Below, in pieces: positions 52,139-62,747 of a stretch of 64,000 bases of DNA. Both the position numbers and the translations under genes were made by a program. Every line of letters starts with the position of its first letter. Position 1 is the first letter of the stretch. The notes beneath the pieces are model-generated. The model did not search any database and had not been told where the DNA came from. It was given only the letters and a program-made list of their open reading frames with translations. Origin of the DNA: Rhabdophis nuchalis. Its lineage: Eukaryota; Chordata; Lepidosauria; Squamata; Natricidae. The DNA is taken from NCBI GenBank assembly GCA_039707465.1, contig CM077643.1, positions 243,310,167-243,374,166 on the forward strand, read 5' to 3'.

Positions 52139-53436
52139 GGCACGATGCCAATAGCTGATACCATGGTCCCCAGCAGCTTAGAGAGGGTGGCCAGGGAAGG
52201 TCTGGGGTCCCCTGCTACCTGAATGACTAGCTCCCTAAGAGACACCTGTCGTTCCTGGGATAGGAACACCCTCCCTTCTATAGTGTCAATTAGAGCTCCC
52301 AAATGCACCAAACGGGTAGTGGGGTGGAGATGACTCTTGGGAACATTAATGGAAAACCCGTGTCTCTGCAGCGCCCGGATGGTGGAGGTCAGCTCCTGGC
52401 GTGCCCTGCCAGGCGAGGAAGACTGTAGGAGGATATCATCTAGATATGCATTTAGTCTAATAGGGACGTCCCTCAGGCTGGCCAGCAAGGCCGCAAGCAC
52501 TTTGGTGAACACCCTGGGCGCGGAGGAGAGGCCGAAGGGGAGGGCCGTGTATTGGTAGTGGTTCCCCGAATAGGCGAACCTTAGGAATTTCCTATGCTGG
52601 GGGGCGATTGGGACGTGAAGGTATGCCTCCGTTAGGTCAATGGAGGTCAGCCAGTCCCCATGTCGGATGCCTGCCAAGATGGTCTGCAAAGAATGCATCT
52701 TGAAACGTCTGTAACAGATGAACCTGTTTAATGTTTTTAAATCTAGAATAGCCCTCCAACCTCCGGAAGACTTGGGGATAACAAAAACAATGGAATAATA
52801 CCCCTGGCCCTGTTGGTCCGGGGGGACAGGCTCAATCGCCTGTATTTCCAACAGGTGTTGGATGGCCTCCTGCATGAGGCGTCTGCGCCCCGGATTGGAA
52901 GAAACCGGGCAAACCTTAAAACCTGAAGGGGGAGGGGACGAAAACTCAAGGAATAGACCATGGCGAATGGTGGCCCTGACCCAACCATCGGAGGTGGTAC
53001 GATCCCACTGGTCGGCGAACCTGGCCAGCCTACCTCCTATGGGATAGGAGGTGACCGGAACGTTAATTCCGGCGGTACTTGTGGTTTCCCCCTCCCCGAA
53101 AGGACCGCTTGGCTGCTTCCCCCTTTGGTATCGATCCGGGGCCCCTCTGTTTCTGGGGAAAAACCCTCCCTGTTGTCGGGGGCCCTGAAATCCATAGCCC
53201 CCCCCCCGAAAGGACGAACCGTAATCCTGGGAGCGGAAGGACGTTCCGGCCTCCTGGCTCCGAAAGGACTGACGTCTGGGGTAGGGGGAGACACGGGAAA
53301 ACCCCTTCTTCTGATTCGTGGGAAGCACCTTGCGTTTGTCTTTGTCCTCTACCAGGAACGGGTTCAAGGCTTCCCCGAACAGCGAGCTGCCCGAGAAGGG
53401 AGCAGAGGCTAGGCGCCACTTGTGGCGGACATCCGC
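51172..53436 (-). CDS. DIRS reverse transcriptase-RNase H frame
   Basis: Copies the element RNA into DNA. Open from just after the TAG at 53437-53439 to the stop at 51172. Counting from a TTG at 53367: a Gly/Arg/Phe-rich linker (about 50-90); RT motifs with SIDLTEAYLHVPI (Asp244), ALPFGLSSAPRVFTKV (275-290) and YLDD at 308-311; then RNase H with TDAS (Asp473), ELRA (Glu505), TDN (Asp530) and NVQADWLSR (Asp581). All catalytic acids are present. There is no ATG before RT residue 165, so translation as a separate protein from a conventional start is unlikely. The frame is the same as gag. Confidence 0.92.
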   Translation of the reverse strand, partial: ADVRHKWRLASAPFSGSSLFGEALNPFLVEDKDKRKVLPTNQKKGFSRVSPYPRRQSFRSQEAGTSFRSQDYGSSFRGGGYGFQGPRQQGGFFPRNRGAPDRYQRGKQPSGPFGEGETTSTAGINVPVTSYPIGGRLARFADQWDRTTSDGWVRATIRHGLFLEFSSPPPSGFKVCPVSSNPGRRRLMQEAIQHLLEIQAIEPVPPDQQGQGYYSIVFVIPKSSGGWRAILDLKTLNRFICYRRFKMHSLQTILAGIRHGDWLTSIDLTEAYLHVPIAPQHRKFLRFAYSGNHYQYTALPFGLSSAPRVFTKVLAALLASLRDVPIRLNAYLDDILLQSSSPGRARQELTSTIRALQRHGFSINVPKSHLHPTTRLVHLGALIDTIEGRVFLSQERQVSLRELVIQVAGDPRPSLATLSKLLGTMVSAIGIVPWARLHSRALQWFLLPFQKRLLSCSQAKVRIPSEVSGSLRWWTSRAITEGRQFKEQDRLTVTTDASLFGWGAHFQEQMAQGQWDSLDLTHSINWLELRAIHLALRHFLPSLRGRHILVLTDNVSAKAHVNRQGGTRSSSLMAEARKLGLWAERHLLSLTAEHISGVANVQADWLSREVVDNAEWQLHPSLFRDIVSRFGLPDIDLFATPTNSQLPRFLSRFPSPGSEGTDALRCRWPSGLLYAFPPLPLLPRVIQKIVAERAEIILLAPHWPRRTWFADLRALSVDRPWRIPQDRVSLAQGSLVHPEPQWLQLTAWRLSGAS

Positions 53437-54978
53437 CTACCATTGCTTCAGCCACAATAGTCGACGTGATGCAACCGATGACGCCATAGCTCGGGAGGCG
53501 AATCTGGCGGAGGCCAAGGTGGCGTCCGAGGTGAACTGCACCGCCGCTACCAGCTTCGCGATGTCCTGGTGCGCTCTCAGATCTGTGACTGGGGTGCGTT
53601 GCTGAAGATCTTGTAGCCACAGCAGACAAGGCCGGGTGAAGAAGGATGCTGTCGTGGAGGCCCGCACAGCCCACGCCGCTGCCTGGAACCCCCTCTGTAG
53701 GGTGAGGTCGGCCTTCCTTTCCTCCGGCTTCAGTACCTCTTCGGGTGCCCCCGGCATGTTGGCCGAAGTGTGGAGGGCGATGACCGGAGCGTCCACCTCA
53801 GGGACTGCGAGGAATTGTCCCAGGTCCTCCGATACGTTAAAGAACCTCCTGTCTGAGGCGGAAGGGCTTGGTCCCGACGTGGGGTTGGACCACTGGCGCT
53901 TCACCCGATCAATGAAAATCTTTGGCATGGGGATGGTTTCCGTTGGTGTGTCCTCGTCCTCAAATATGGTTTCCGCTGACACCATTGCAGTTTGCGGGAC
54001 CGCTGGAGGGTTAGCGATGGCTGGAGCCATCTTGGATGCTGCCATGGTTTTCTGTAATAAAGATGTAAAAAGAGCCGAGGGAAAGAGGCCCGAGGAGGGC
54101 TTCTTTTCCGGTACCTTAATCTCATCGTCCGAGAGACCCATCTCTCTGATCTCGCCCTCTTCGGAATCTGATGAATCGCCCAGCTCCTCCTCACTGTGGT
54201 CCTCTGGAGTCAGGGGTGCTGCTGGTGGGAGCAGTGGGCTGGCCGTTGCCGCTGGAACTGGTTGGACCGAAGTGCTCCTCTGCTGCCAGCCTGCCGTAAC
54301 CCCCTGGGAGAAGGCCGCCGCTATAATCTCCTGGATGCTTGGTATCCCCAGGGGTTGCTGTGGGATGGGTGGGGCCGTAGAGGTCGATGGGATTGCCTCC
54401 TGGTGCGGCCTAGGCTGCAGGAACTCCCCTGCCATTGGGTCCAGGGTCAGGGCCTGCTGAGATGGTCCCCAAATGCCTGTAACATCGATGGGGAACAGAG
54501 GGTTGAGGGAGCCCCCCCCCTGATGCTGTGCTGGGGACATCATTAGAGAGAGCTGCACCTGTGACTGGTGCGGCAGAGGCGAGGCCGGGATGGGTATCGC
54601 CCTGCTGGCTGCCTTGGAGTGAAGCCGGTCTAAGGTCTTCTCCTTCCTCTTCTCAAAGGCAGAGGAGGTGGAGCCGGATGGCTTCTTGGCCCTGTCCGAT
54701 TTTTGGGAAGCCTTGCCTGATTTGGATGTGGCCTTCCCCTTCCCCCGCGTTTTGGCCTGTGCCGATGAGGAGGGATCGGACAGTGGGCCCTGCTCCCCCT
54801 GGGGCTCAGTGCCTGAGGTGGGGGCTGGGAGAGGCCCCTGCTCCGCTGGTGCCAGCTGCTCCCTGGGGCAGGCCTCCGGAGCTGCTGAGGTAGCCATCTG
54901 TCTGGGGTGATTGCACGATCCACAGGAAAAAAGCCGTTTAAAATGAGGCTTGGATCGGCTTCGGTTTTTGGGCTTCAA
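53437..54978 (-). CDS. DIRS gag-like protein (513 codons)
   Basis: Putative nucleocapsid/structural protein of the DIRS element. It starts at the minus-strand ATG at 54978, is basic at the N-terminus with CGSCNHPRQ, and is followed by a Pro/Ser/Lys-rich low-complexity region (about 30-250). An acidic stretch SEEELGDSSDSEEGEIRE lies near 265-285, and a conserved C-terminal domain ends RRLLWLKQW. The TAG stop falls inside what appears to be the family's C-terminal W..D..K...LFG motif, whose remainder is encoded in the same frame right after the stop. Confidence 0.85.
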   Translation of the reverse strand: MKPKNRSRSKPHFKRLFSCGSCNHPRQMATSAAPEACPREQLAPAEQGPLPAPTSGTEPQGEQGPLSDPSSSAQAKTRGKGKATSKSGKASQKSDRAKKPSGSTSSAFEKRKEKTLDRLHSKAASRAIPIPASPLPHQSQVQLSLMMSPAQHQGGGSLNPLFPIDVTGIWGPSQQALTLDPMAGEFLQPRPHQEAIPSTSTAPPIPQQPLGIPSIQEIIAAAFSQGVTAGWQQRSTSVQPVPAATASPLLPPAAPLTPEDHSEEELGDSSDSEEGEIREMGLSDDEIKVPEKKPSSGLFPSALFTSLLQKTMAASKMAPAIANPPAVPQTAMVSAETIFEDEDTPTETIPMPKIFIDRVKRQWSNPTSGPSPSASDRRFFNVSEDLGQFLAVPEVDAPVIALHTSANMPGAPEEVLKPEERKADLTLQRGFQAAAWAVRASTTASFFTRPCLLWLQDLQQRTPVTDLRAHQDIAKLVAAVQFTSDATLASARFASRAMASSVASRRLLWLKQW

Positions 54979-55583
54979 AAATGGCGCTTCGCTCTAGGCT
55001 CCGCCCCTTTGCTTCCTGTGGGAGCGGAAGAGGCGCGTTTTTTTAAAACAACAAGGGGCCCTTAAAATGGCTTCTCCCTCCACGTGGTCCTGAATGCCGG
55101 CTCCTTTAAGGGGCGGCGAGTCCTTTCTGAGGCTCGGCTGGGGCTGCCGGGCCGCTCCGCGGCAGAGAGGAGGGGCAAACACACTAAAAAACCACCTTAA
55201 AAATTCCAAATACGCCCGTGGAGGCTAGCGAGCTCTCCGACTGCTGCGGTTCACCGCTCAACCTGAAAGGGAGCGGCGGAGCGCACCCCCGGCCAAATCC
55301 CCGCAGCCGCCTTTTACTCACACGTTGGATGTCTTCGGCGCGGAGGGAGGCGCGCTCCGGTGAGTTTTTGTTCTTCGTGGAGTCAGGGAGGGAGTCCTCC
55401 GGCCTGTTTGCCCTGCAAGAGCTTAAAGGCCCGGCTCTGAGGCGTGCTGATCCCGAGGGAACAGTCAATTGCTCTCAGGCCGTTTACTCCTTCCTCTTCT
55501 TTTTCTTTTTCTTCTTATTTCTTTCTTGCAAATTATTGTTGATCTAGTGTAGGTTAAGACGCTGTTCCTCCTTCGAGGTCTGA

Positions 55584-55698
55584 GTCGAAACTGGGCTGGG
55601 CCCGGTGACGAGGGGCGGGGCTTAATTTTGCCCAGACTCAGACCTCCAATGAGAAGAGAGTCATCAACCCACACTAGACGCTGCCTCCCCCCACTATG
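55584..55698 (-). repeat. DIRS right inverted terminal repeat
   Basis: Inverted partner of 49704-49818. It contains the presumed minus-strand promoter region upstream of gag. The outermost bases CTATGGAAAA continue to 55703. Confidence 0.92.
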
Positions 55699-57597
55699 GA
55701 AAACCTATAACCAAATTTGGCATTCAATTATACACCAGTCCAACCAAATGTTTACCTCTTAGTTAATATCTGTTGATGAAATTAGTTAGTATTGTGGTTC
55801 AGAATATTTGATACTGGATTTAAAAAGTAATTAGGAAAAAGGAAAGGCTTAGATGAGCTAAAAATACTGGTAAAACAACAACTTCAGGCTTTGCCTAAAT
55901 TGCAGAGCATCACAGAATAAATGAACCAACATGTGAAATAAGTCACAAAGACTTCTACTTTACTGTAATTGGGGGTGGTTTTTTGGGGGGGGGGGACAAA
56001 AAACATCAACAAGACATATTTTAACGAGAGATTTAAGAAACCAATTAAAGTAATAACATATAATATTACCTGAGCAACCCTGAGTAATATTGTTTAAATA
56101 ATAGATATTTCATAAATGTCTGTGGAGATTCTCAGTCATCCAGGTCTGGAAAAAGCACCTTTGGGATGTATTTCATAAATCTCTCCATTCTTACCACTTC
56201 ATAAGTCTAACTGATAAACTTTCATTCGATGTCAATGTATGAAATGCTACGGGCTGAATATGTCAGGCAATCCCTTTTTAGTTGAAAGGAAAAGCATTAT
56301 TAAACACAATTTCTATTACCTGTGAAATAAAATTAACTATATGCTTTATTCCTGCCATTTCACCTCTGTCTCTCTGCAAGTCCAGGCAGGGCTGGGGGGA
56401 AAAAGGATCTGAAATTTTGAAAATGCAATCAATGTTCACATCACACACCCACGGTACACTGTAATTTATGTAATTAATCTAAGTGCTTAATTTATTTTGT
56501 AAATTGAATAATAAGCTAACTTACATGCTGGGGTTGCACAAAAACTATGCCAAAAACATGTTTGTCTGCCTTGCAGTTCAGAGCATTGTGTGAATCTGCT
56601 AGCAATCTGTACTGCTGAAAGGTTTGATTTAGGAGAAAACATTTGATATTTTACTATTTCCTGTGTTTTCCATTTCTCCTATTATTTCATTACTTACCGG
56701 TATATGTCTTGTTTTTTTGTCTGCAAAGCCTGAGGGAAAGGCCTGTGTTATATTTGCAATCATGTACAATTTCCTTCCGTAGTCACTATGCATTGATTTT
56801 TTAATTGTTGTAAGAGACATTGAGAAAAATATTTGCTTAAAAACTAGTGCAGAATCAAAATGTGACAGAGCAAGAGAGAGAAATGTAGAGTAACTGAAAC
56901 AAACATTTCAAATGAAGAACAAACAACAATCGCCTCTGCAACAGAACTTAGGGCTGTGTAAGTTTCATTGCTTTGATACATTTTAATGAGCCATGGGGGA
57001 ATTCCTAAGACAAACATCTATCCCTACAGAAAAGAACGGGAGTTTGTTGCTTGCTTTATATATAATAAACCTCAAGACTAGCTGACTGACATATTTCCGC
57101 TGCTGGGGAACTTCCCAATGGATCAATTACATTTATCTACCCCCATTTTTTATTATTTCAAAGCAAATGACTCGCATCCCTGACACATAGTACACAAATA
57201 ATGTATCTGAAGTTGAAAAACTGATATCATTTCTCACCTAGCTTTTTGTTATGAGGTCAGGTAAATACATCAAAGAGAAATGGAGGTGAATCAGATTCTG
57301 GCATCTCTTGAGATCTGAAGGTGCAGGGACAAGGGTTTTTTTTAAGAAATAACTACAATCATCTACATTTTACAGACTTTTGGGTCTCATTCATCTGCAG
57401 TCCTCCAATGTATTCTAGGCTGTACTTGAACATTATTGATTCCTACAATTAGACACACTTGACTTAAAGGAATGACAGATCAGACTAAGGTGGAGAAAGT
57501 TTGGAGAAAGCAAAGAATTTGGAGAGAGGGACAGATTAGGAATCACAACTGAAGAGGAGAGAGACCCAAAGGTGTTTTTTTCCCCAAAAGGCAACTG

Positions 57598-57835
57598 GAC
57601 TTTGTTTTTCGTTAAAGATGTTTTGCTTCTCATCCAAGAAGTTTCTTCAGTTCACTGAAAAAGCGTCAGTTCACTGGAGAAGCTTTACTTCAGTTGACTT
57701 TACTGAACTGAAGAAGCCTCTTGGATGAGAAGTAAAACCTCTTCAAGAAAATAACCCAATCCACTTGCCTTTTGAAAAAAGCACTTTTGGGACAACTGTG
57801 ACTTGGATGATTTAGAATTGCCATAGACAGAAGGA
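57598..57835 (+). mobile_element. Hairpin-forming interspersed repeat (copy 2)
   Basis: GATGTTTTGCTTCTCATCC and the following CTTCAGTTCA are mirrored by TGAACTGAAGAAGC and TCTTGGATGAGAAGTAAAAC, forming an imperfect hairpin with arms of about 40 bases. The unit ends GATGATTTAGAATTGCCATA. Relatives: 44305-44426, and a short reversed piece at 56117-56165. Non-coding; family not recognised. Confidence 0.75.
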
Positions 57836-58601
57836 GAGCAAGACGGATCAATCTAGACTCTAGAGACTGAGCAAATCAAGAACAGTCACCCTTGCTAGTG
57901 GATATAATAAAACTTGCAATGTGTCCCTCTGAATTAATAATACCAAATCATATAAATTTCCAAAATGAAGAATGATACAGTACTGGAATTTTCCTCAACT
58001 GAACTGAGCACAGAGAAAGTAACACCTTAAATAGGCTGTGGTATTAATTGCAAAAAGAGCAAATCACTAAGTACTTAAAATGTTGGGACTCACCTTTCTA
58101 GTCCTAAACAGCTTACAAAACCAAACACTCAGTTATTATGGGTTTAGGCGTTTTTTTTAATTGTTGATTTTAATATTAACTCCTTATATTATGTCTTGTT
58201 TAAAATTGTGTTAGCTACCTTGAAGAGAGAGGCAGGTATAAATCAAACCAGTGTATTTCCTCTACATGAAATGCCCACCCCATAGGAGGTTTAAGAACAA
58301 AGATTCGGCCAAAGTAATGGTACTACAAAATACAGCACAAGAGGAGAAACCATCCATTTAGCTTTTAGCTGGCTATTCACTCTGATATTAAAACTGTGAA
58401 ATGTGTAATCTTTGGGATTTACTGTTTATTAAACACAGAGTTCCCAGGATGTTGCCTCTGGCCCTTTCTTTGCACCCTGGCTCAAATGCAGTAATTTAGC
58501 AACTGCTGCTCTTCATAGAGCCTGGCCAACAGGTGTAAGGTTGGACTAAATTTAATTCAGCAAGGTCTAAATTTAATTCAGAATGAGAAAGGTTCACATA
58601 T

Positions 58602-60037
58602 GAAAAACGGGGAGCTCTCTGCCCTTCCCGACTGTGGAACTTTTGAATGAGAAAAAAAAAGCCTTATATTTTCTCCTCTACACTTGGGATTATAAAAAGA
58701 AAAGAAACCAACAAAATTAGACTTTTTCCAAGACTTTTAACCTCTCTGCCCTGCTCGCCTTTGGAAACAATTTGATTAATACCTAGGAACTGCGGGAATG
58801 GGTCCTTAAAAGCCCCCGACGGGAAAGTCAGTGTCTGCCCCTTCGTCTGCCGATTCTAGCCCGGCAACTCAGCAGATGAGGATTACCACCTTACTACAAA
58901 GAGAGGCGGCTGCAGGAACCACACAAGAACCATCGGTGACCCAAATGTTTCAGGAATTTTTGAAAAGCATTAATGAACTTCGCAAAGAAATGTCAGACTT
59001 TAAAGAAGAGCTTAAAAATGTTCAACAAAGCTCAGTAGATAATAAAGGGAAGATCACCTCCTTGGAAAAGAGAGCAGATAGGGCAGAGGGGGAAGTTAAG
59101 GAGCTACAGAAACAGAATGTGGAATTGCAAAATTATATCTCTAAAGCAGAATTTGAAAGAATGTCCTTTTTTCTTAGATTTCAGAATGTGCCAGAAATAC
59201 CAAACAAAGATATTAAAAAAATGAGTGATATATTAGCATAATACCTTAAAAAGGATAAAGATCAAACTTGGTGGGATATAGATTTGGTATATAGAATAAA
59301 TTCAGCATATGCTAGAACTCGCAATCTCCCAAGAGAGGTTCATGTGAAATTCACGAGGGAGATCCACGAGGGAGAAGGTGTTGAGGGCACAGAGTGGGGG
59401 GCCACTGAGATACCAAGAAAAAGTTGTAATTGTCTTGAAGCAGATTCCCAAAAAAATAAGAGAAACGTATTCTTTCTTATCTAAAAAATTGTATGATAAA
59501 GGAGTCTGGTTCAAATGGTTGCTGCCAGAGGGGATGTTAATCTTTTGGGAAGGAGATAGAATTAAAATTAAATTAAATTAAAATTAAAACACCAGCAGAA
59601 GCGGAAGTCTTTGTGAATAAACATTTCTCCTCCCTAGAAGGCATAGATACCGGGGAGAGAAAAGAAAGAGTAGCCACAGCCCCACCAGGGGGCAGGGGGG
59701 AAGAAGTGACATTGAAAAAATTGAGATCGCAAAAAATGAGTTGAAATGAGTTAACACTTTAATTGTAAATACAGAGAAATGTCAAAGAAAGAGACGACTG
59801 AACATATGCTTTGATATAATGTATATCACATGTCTGATATAATGTATATAATATGAAAATTTGCTTATGCTTATCACCACGTTTTATAAAATTGCAATTT
59901 GGGAAGTGAGGGGGGTCGCCATCGTCGACATGAAGTCACCAAAATTTTGTATGCACCATATTCCCCTTTCCTATATATACTTTTAAAAAACCAATAAAAT
60001 TTATATAACAAAAAAGAAAAAAAGAAAAACGGGGAGC
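58602..60037 (+). mobile_element. L1-derived ORF1-only element (HAL1-like) with 14-bp target duplication
   Basis: The element occupies 58616-60023. GAAAAACGGGGAGC is duplicated exactly at 58602-58615 and 60024-60037. It has a 5' leader (58616-58797), an L1 ORF1-like frame, then only about 280 bases of AT-rich 3' sequence ending in an A-rich tail with ACCAATAAAAT near 59990. No endonuclease or reverse transcriptase sequence is present. Either it is a 'half-L1' lineage, as known in mammals, or a single internally deleted L1. Confidence 0.9.
58798..59745 (+). pseudogene. L1 ORF1 protein, degenerate
   Basis: L1 ORF1p is the RNA-binding, trimeric coiled-coil partner of the L1 RT. ATG at 58798 is followed by a TAA three codons later. 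The frame then runs open from 58810 to 59241: a Ser/Pro/Gln-rich N-terminus, a coiled coil (ELRKEMSDFKEELKNVQQ, LEKRADRAEGEVKELQKQN) and the start of the RRM domain (SFFLRFQNVPEIPNKD). After a TAA at 59239 it continues in the same frame (LVYRINSAYARTRNLPREVH), then shifts frame near 59400 into the C-terminal domain (LSKKLYDKGVWFKWLLPEGM, EGDRIKIKLN). Not functional now. Confidence 0.85.
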
Positions 60038-60040
60038 AAT

Positions 60041-60080
60041 AATGAATGAATGAATGAATGAATAAATAAATAATATATTT
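60041..60080 (+). repeat. (AATG)n / (AATA)n microsatellite
   Basis: Short run of AATG units changing to AATA units immediately after the 3' target duplication of the L1-derived element. Confidence 0.9.
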
Positions 60081-60134
60081 ATTCACACCCATGAAGCTTC
60101 ACGTTAATATACAATAAATCTATTCTTCTTGTGT

Positions 60135-60650
60135 TGGGTTAGATTTTTCCTTAAGAACATAAGAACAGCCTTGCTGGAACAGGCCACAGCCCATCCAGTC
60201 CAGCATTCTGTCTCACACAGTGGCTCCCCATTTGCTTCAGGGTATTCCCAAGCAGATGTCTTCACCTGCTTATGATTCCCTGCAAATGGCCTTGAGAAAT
60301 ATCCTGCCTATCTCTCCATCCCGGAGGGTGTCCTTAGGCATCCATAATGATAGCCATTGATACCCTTGTTCTCCATGAACTTGTCTAATCCTTTCTTAAA
60401 GGTGTCGAGGATGACAGCTGTCACCACTTCTTCTGGCAGGGAGTTCCATAGACCAGTGATCCTCTGGGTGAAAAAGTACTTCCTCTTATTTGTTTGAGGT
60501 CTAGCTATCAAAGGTTTCATGGAGTGCCCCCTAGTTCTAGTGTTGTGCGATAGGGAAAACAGTTTTTCCTTTTCTACTTTGTCCACACCGTGCATGATTT
60601 TATAGACTTCAATCAGGTAAATGATAGAAACATAACTTCCCTTCACAGAC
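60135..60650 (-). pseudogene. CR1 LINE, C-terminus of ORF2 and 3' end
   Basis: The minus-strand frame 60308-60646 encodes VYKIMHGVDKVEKEKLFSLS, NTRTRGHSMKPL, KRKYFFTQRITGLWNSLPEE and VVTAVILDTFKKGLDKFM, the conserved CR1 ORF2 C-terminus. The 3' untranslated end runs to about 60135 with the TGTTCTTATGTTCTTAAG tail. It is a different CR1 subfamily from the one at 3300. Confidence 0.9.
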
Positions 60651-60857
60651 CTTCAGTACAATGTTAAAAAGGCATACACACATACATCCATTATTTTCTT
60701 TCTCCAATGCCTGGCGTTCCCACACTCTACCACACTTCTGCACAATTAGATATCAAAATGTTTTGTATGTTATACTAAGATCTTGGTGCTTCTTATCTTT
60801 GTTTCAGCAGAAAAACCTGATGCAAAATCTCAACCCCTTGATTCCCACCCCCTCCAT

Positions 60858-60980
60858 TTATTTTATTTTATTTTTCAGATTGATATACCGCCCTATGCTC
60901 CCTGGTAGGACTCAGGGCAGTGCACAGAAAGAATAAAAACACCCACAGCAAACAATCACAATATAAAATAGAATTAAATA
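60858..60980 (-). mobile_element. CR1/L2-clade LINE, extreme 3' end
   Basis: TATACCGCCCTATGCTCCCT...ACTCAGGGCAGTGCACAGAA with a TTTATTTTATTTTATTTT tail. It is the fifth 3' end of this family in the window. Confidence 0.8.
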
Positions 60981-62608
60981 TCATTCTGTCCCCATGGAGC
61001 TGCAAGTGATAAGCTGAGCAAATCATACAAAAGGCCTATTTTTCCATCTTCAGATCCAGCCATTGTCTAAAGAATGGGGAAACAAGGGGTTAAACGTCAT
61101 CATTTTGAGTTGCTGTCCAAGTTGGGCCTATTGATTGGGGCTTTCTAGCCCAGGGTTGCTAGGGGCGTAGTCTCTCCCTGTTGTTGCAACTAGAGGGAAT
61201 AGTCTCTGTCTGGCTAGTAGTTATAGTTGCCATGTTTGCTATCCTTGTCACATTGTTCAGCTGCTGAATGAAGGATCCTAGGATACTAACTAATTTGCAT
61301 GGGGCAACTTGTTCCTCTCCACCAACCATCTTAGGAGGACACAGAATAGCACTGCTCAACCACGGTTATGAGAACAAGACAACTGGGCAAGGGGGGGGTC
61401 CAATTCAACATTCACAACCTCATTAAATAAGAATTTGAATTTGAACCTCATTAGAATTTGCAAGCTGTTTTCTGGAGTAGGAGTTATTCTTCAATGTGTC
61501 AACTGAAGAGGACTGCAAAGCTCTTAATATTCATCATATAACTAATAAGACAATAAAAAAAGATTTGAATTACAACTATTCACAGTGAAGCATACAAAGC
61601 ATTGAACTTGATTGCTTCCTTTGGTTTTCACTGCTTTAAGATAGTGCTTTTCACTGACACACACACACACACCCAATAATCAAGTTGCTAAATTGGCACT
61701 ATATACTGTACAAATCAGTACAAAGAATTATCGTTCCAGTCATTTTGACTACATCAAAATACTTTTATTCTGCCTCCCCATCAGCAGTATTTATGGAGTA
61801 AATTTACTTAGTTTCAAGTAGACTGCAAGATAAATGCAAATTGTTAGGGTAAGATTTTCCATTAATGACAAAGGCGGAATTTGATAAAAACAGCCACAAA
61901 GTGAAACTCTTGTACAGAAAATTATCAAAAATTATAGTAGAAAATGAGAGCAAAACTAATTTAAAAAGCAGACAGATATTACTGCGTAAGCACCTATTTC
62001 TTTGCTAGAAATGTGAGTATTCTGGAAGACTTCACATTAGAATCTTTTGAAGAAAGTTTTCCAGCTCCCTCGGTCAATGGAAAAATGTGTATCACCATTT
62101 TTATTTAAATATAATAAAATCAAAGCTAATTATGAATATTATGGACATTTCTCAAACATCTTTGTATTAATAGCTGAAATAAATGATTTATTCGGCAGAA
62201 AGAGTGGAAACTAGGAGAGATGAATATGATACATTCAGATTAAAACCTTTCTTTGGAAATTATTTTATTACAGTGCTTATAATTATTCTAAAAAAAGCTA
62301 ATTGAGTACATTTTCCTTAATTAAGAAAAATAATAGATATACTGCTACACATCACAGCATTAATTTTAGGATGTGTAAATTTTGCACCTAAATTTATCTG
62401 CTTCCATAAAAGTCATTTGGAAAAGTTAATTAGAATTGTCCAATTAAATTTACACCAGGTTTGTGTTACTTTGTTGCTAATTTATTTTATCACCAATACA
62501 CTTTGAAAAGTATGCTTGTAAAGTGGAAGCAATCCCCCCAAAATAGGTGAGTGGAATATTTTCTACTGACATTGGAGTTCATTCTACATCTTTGTATTTT
62601 TTTAATCA

Positions 62609-62747
62609 GCTCGGATCAGGGGTGTCAAACTTGCCGCCTGCAGTCAGATGTGTCACACGCTGGCCATGTCCACCCCCATTTTGGCAGAGGGGGAAAAAGT
62701 CATGATACATCACGTGACGACGTGAGTTTGACACCCCTGGCTTGGAT
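62609..62747. mobile_element. hAT MITE (123 bp) with 8-bp duplication
   Basis: The element at 62617-62739 begins CAGGGGTGTCAAACTTGCC and ends GAGTTTGACACCCCTG, perfect hAT-type inverted ends. The flanks GCTCGGAT (62609-62616) and GCTTGGAT (62740-62747) match 7 of 8. Confidence 0.93.

Larger units (their letters stand above)
49670..55703 (-). mobile_element. DIRS-type tyrosine-recombinase retrotransposon, essentially complete
   Basis: About 6.03 kb, transcribed on the minus strand: gag, then RT-RNase H, then tyrosine recombinase. Inverted termini of about 115 bp lie at 49704-49818 and 55584-55698. The left end has an extra 34 bp. An internal complementary region at 49995-50087 reproduces both ends head to head, as required by the DIRS circular-DNA replication model. 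There is no integrase and no LTR. The long frames and near-identical termini argue for a recent insertion. The only visible coding defect is an in-frame TAG at 53437-53439. Confidence 0.95.

Noticed and set aside
53636..54460. 274-codon plus-strand open frame
   Set aside because: It is the antisense shadow of the DIRS gag gene; low-complexity Ser/Gly composition.
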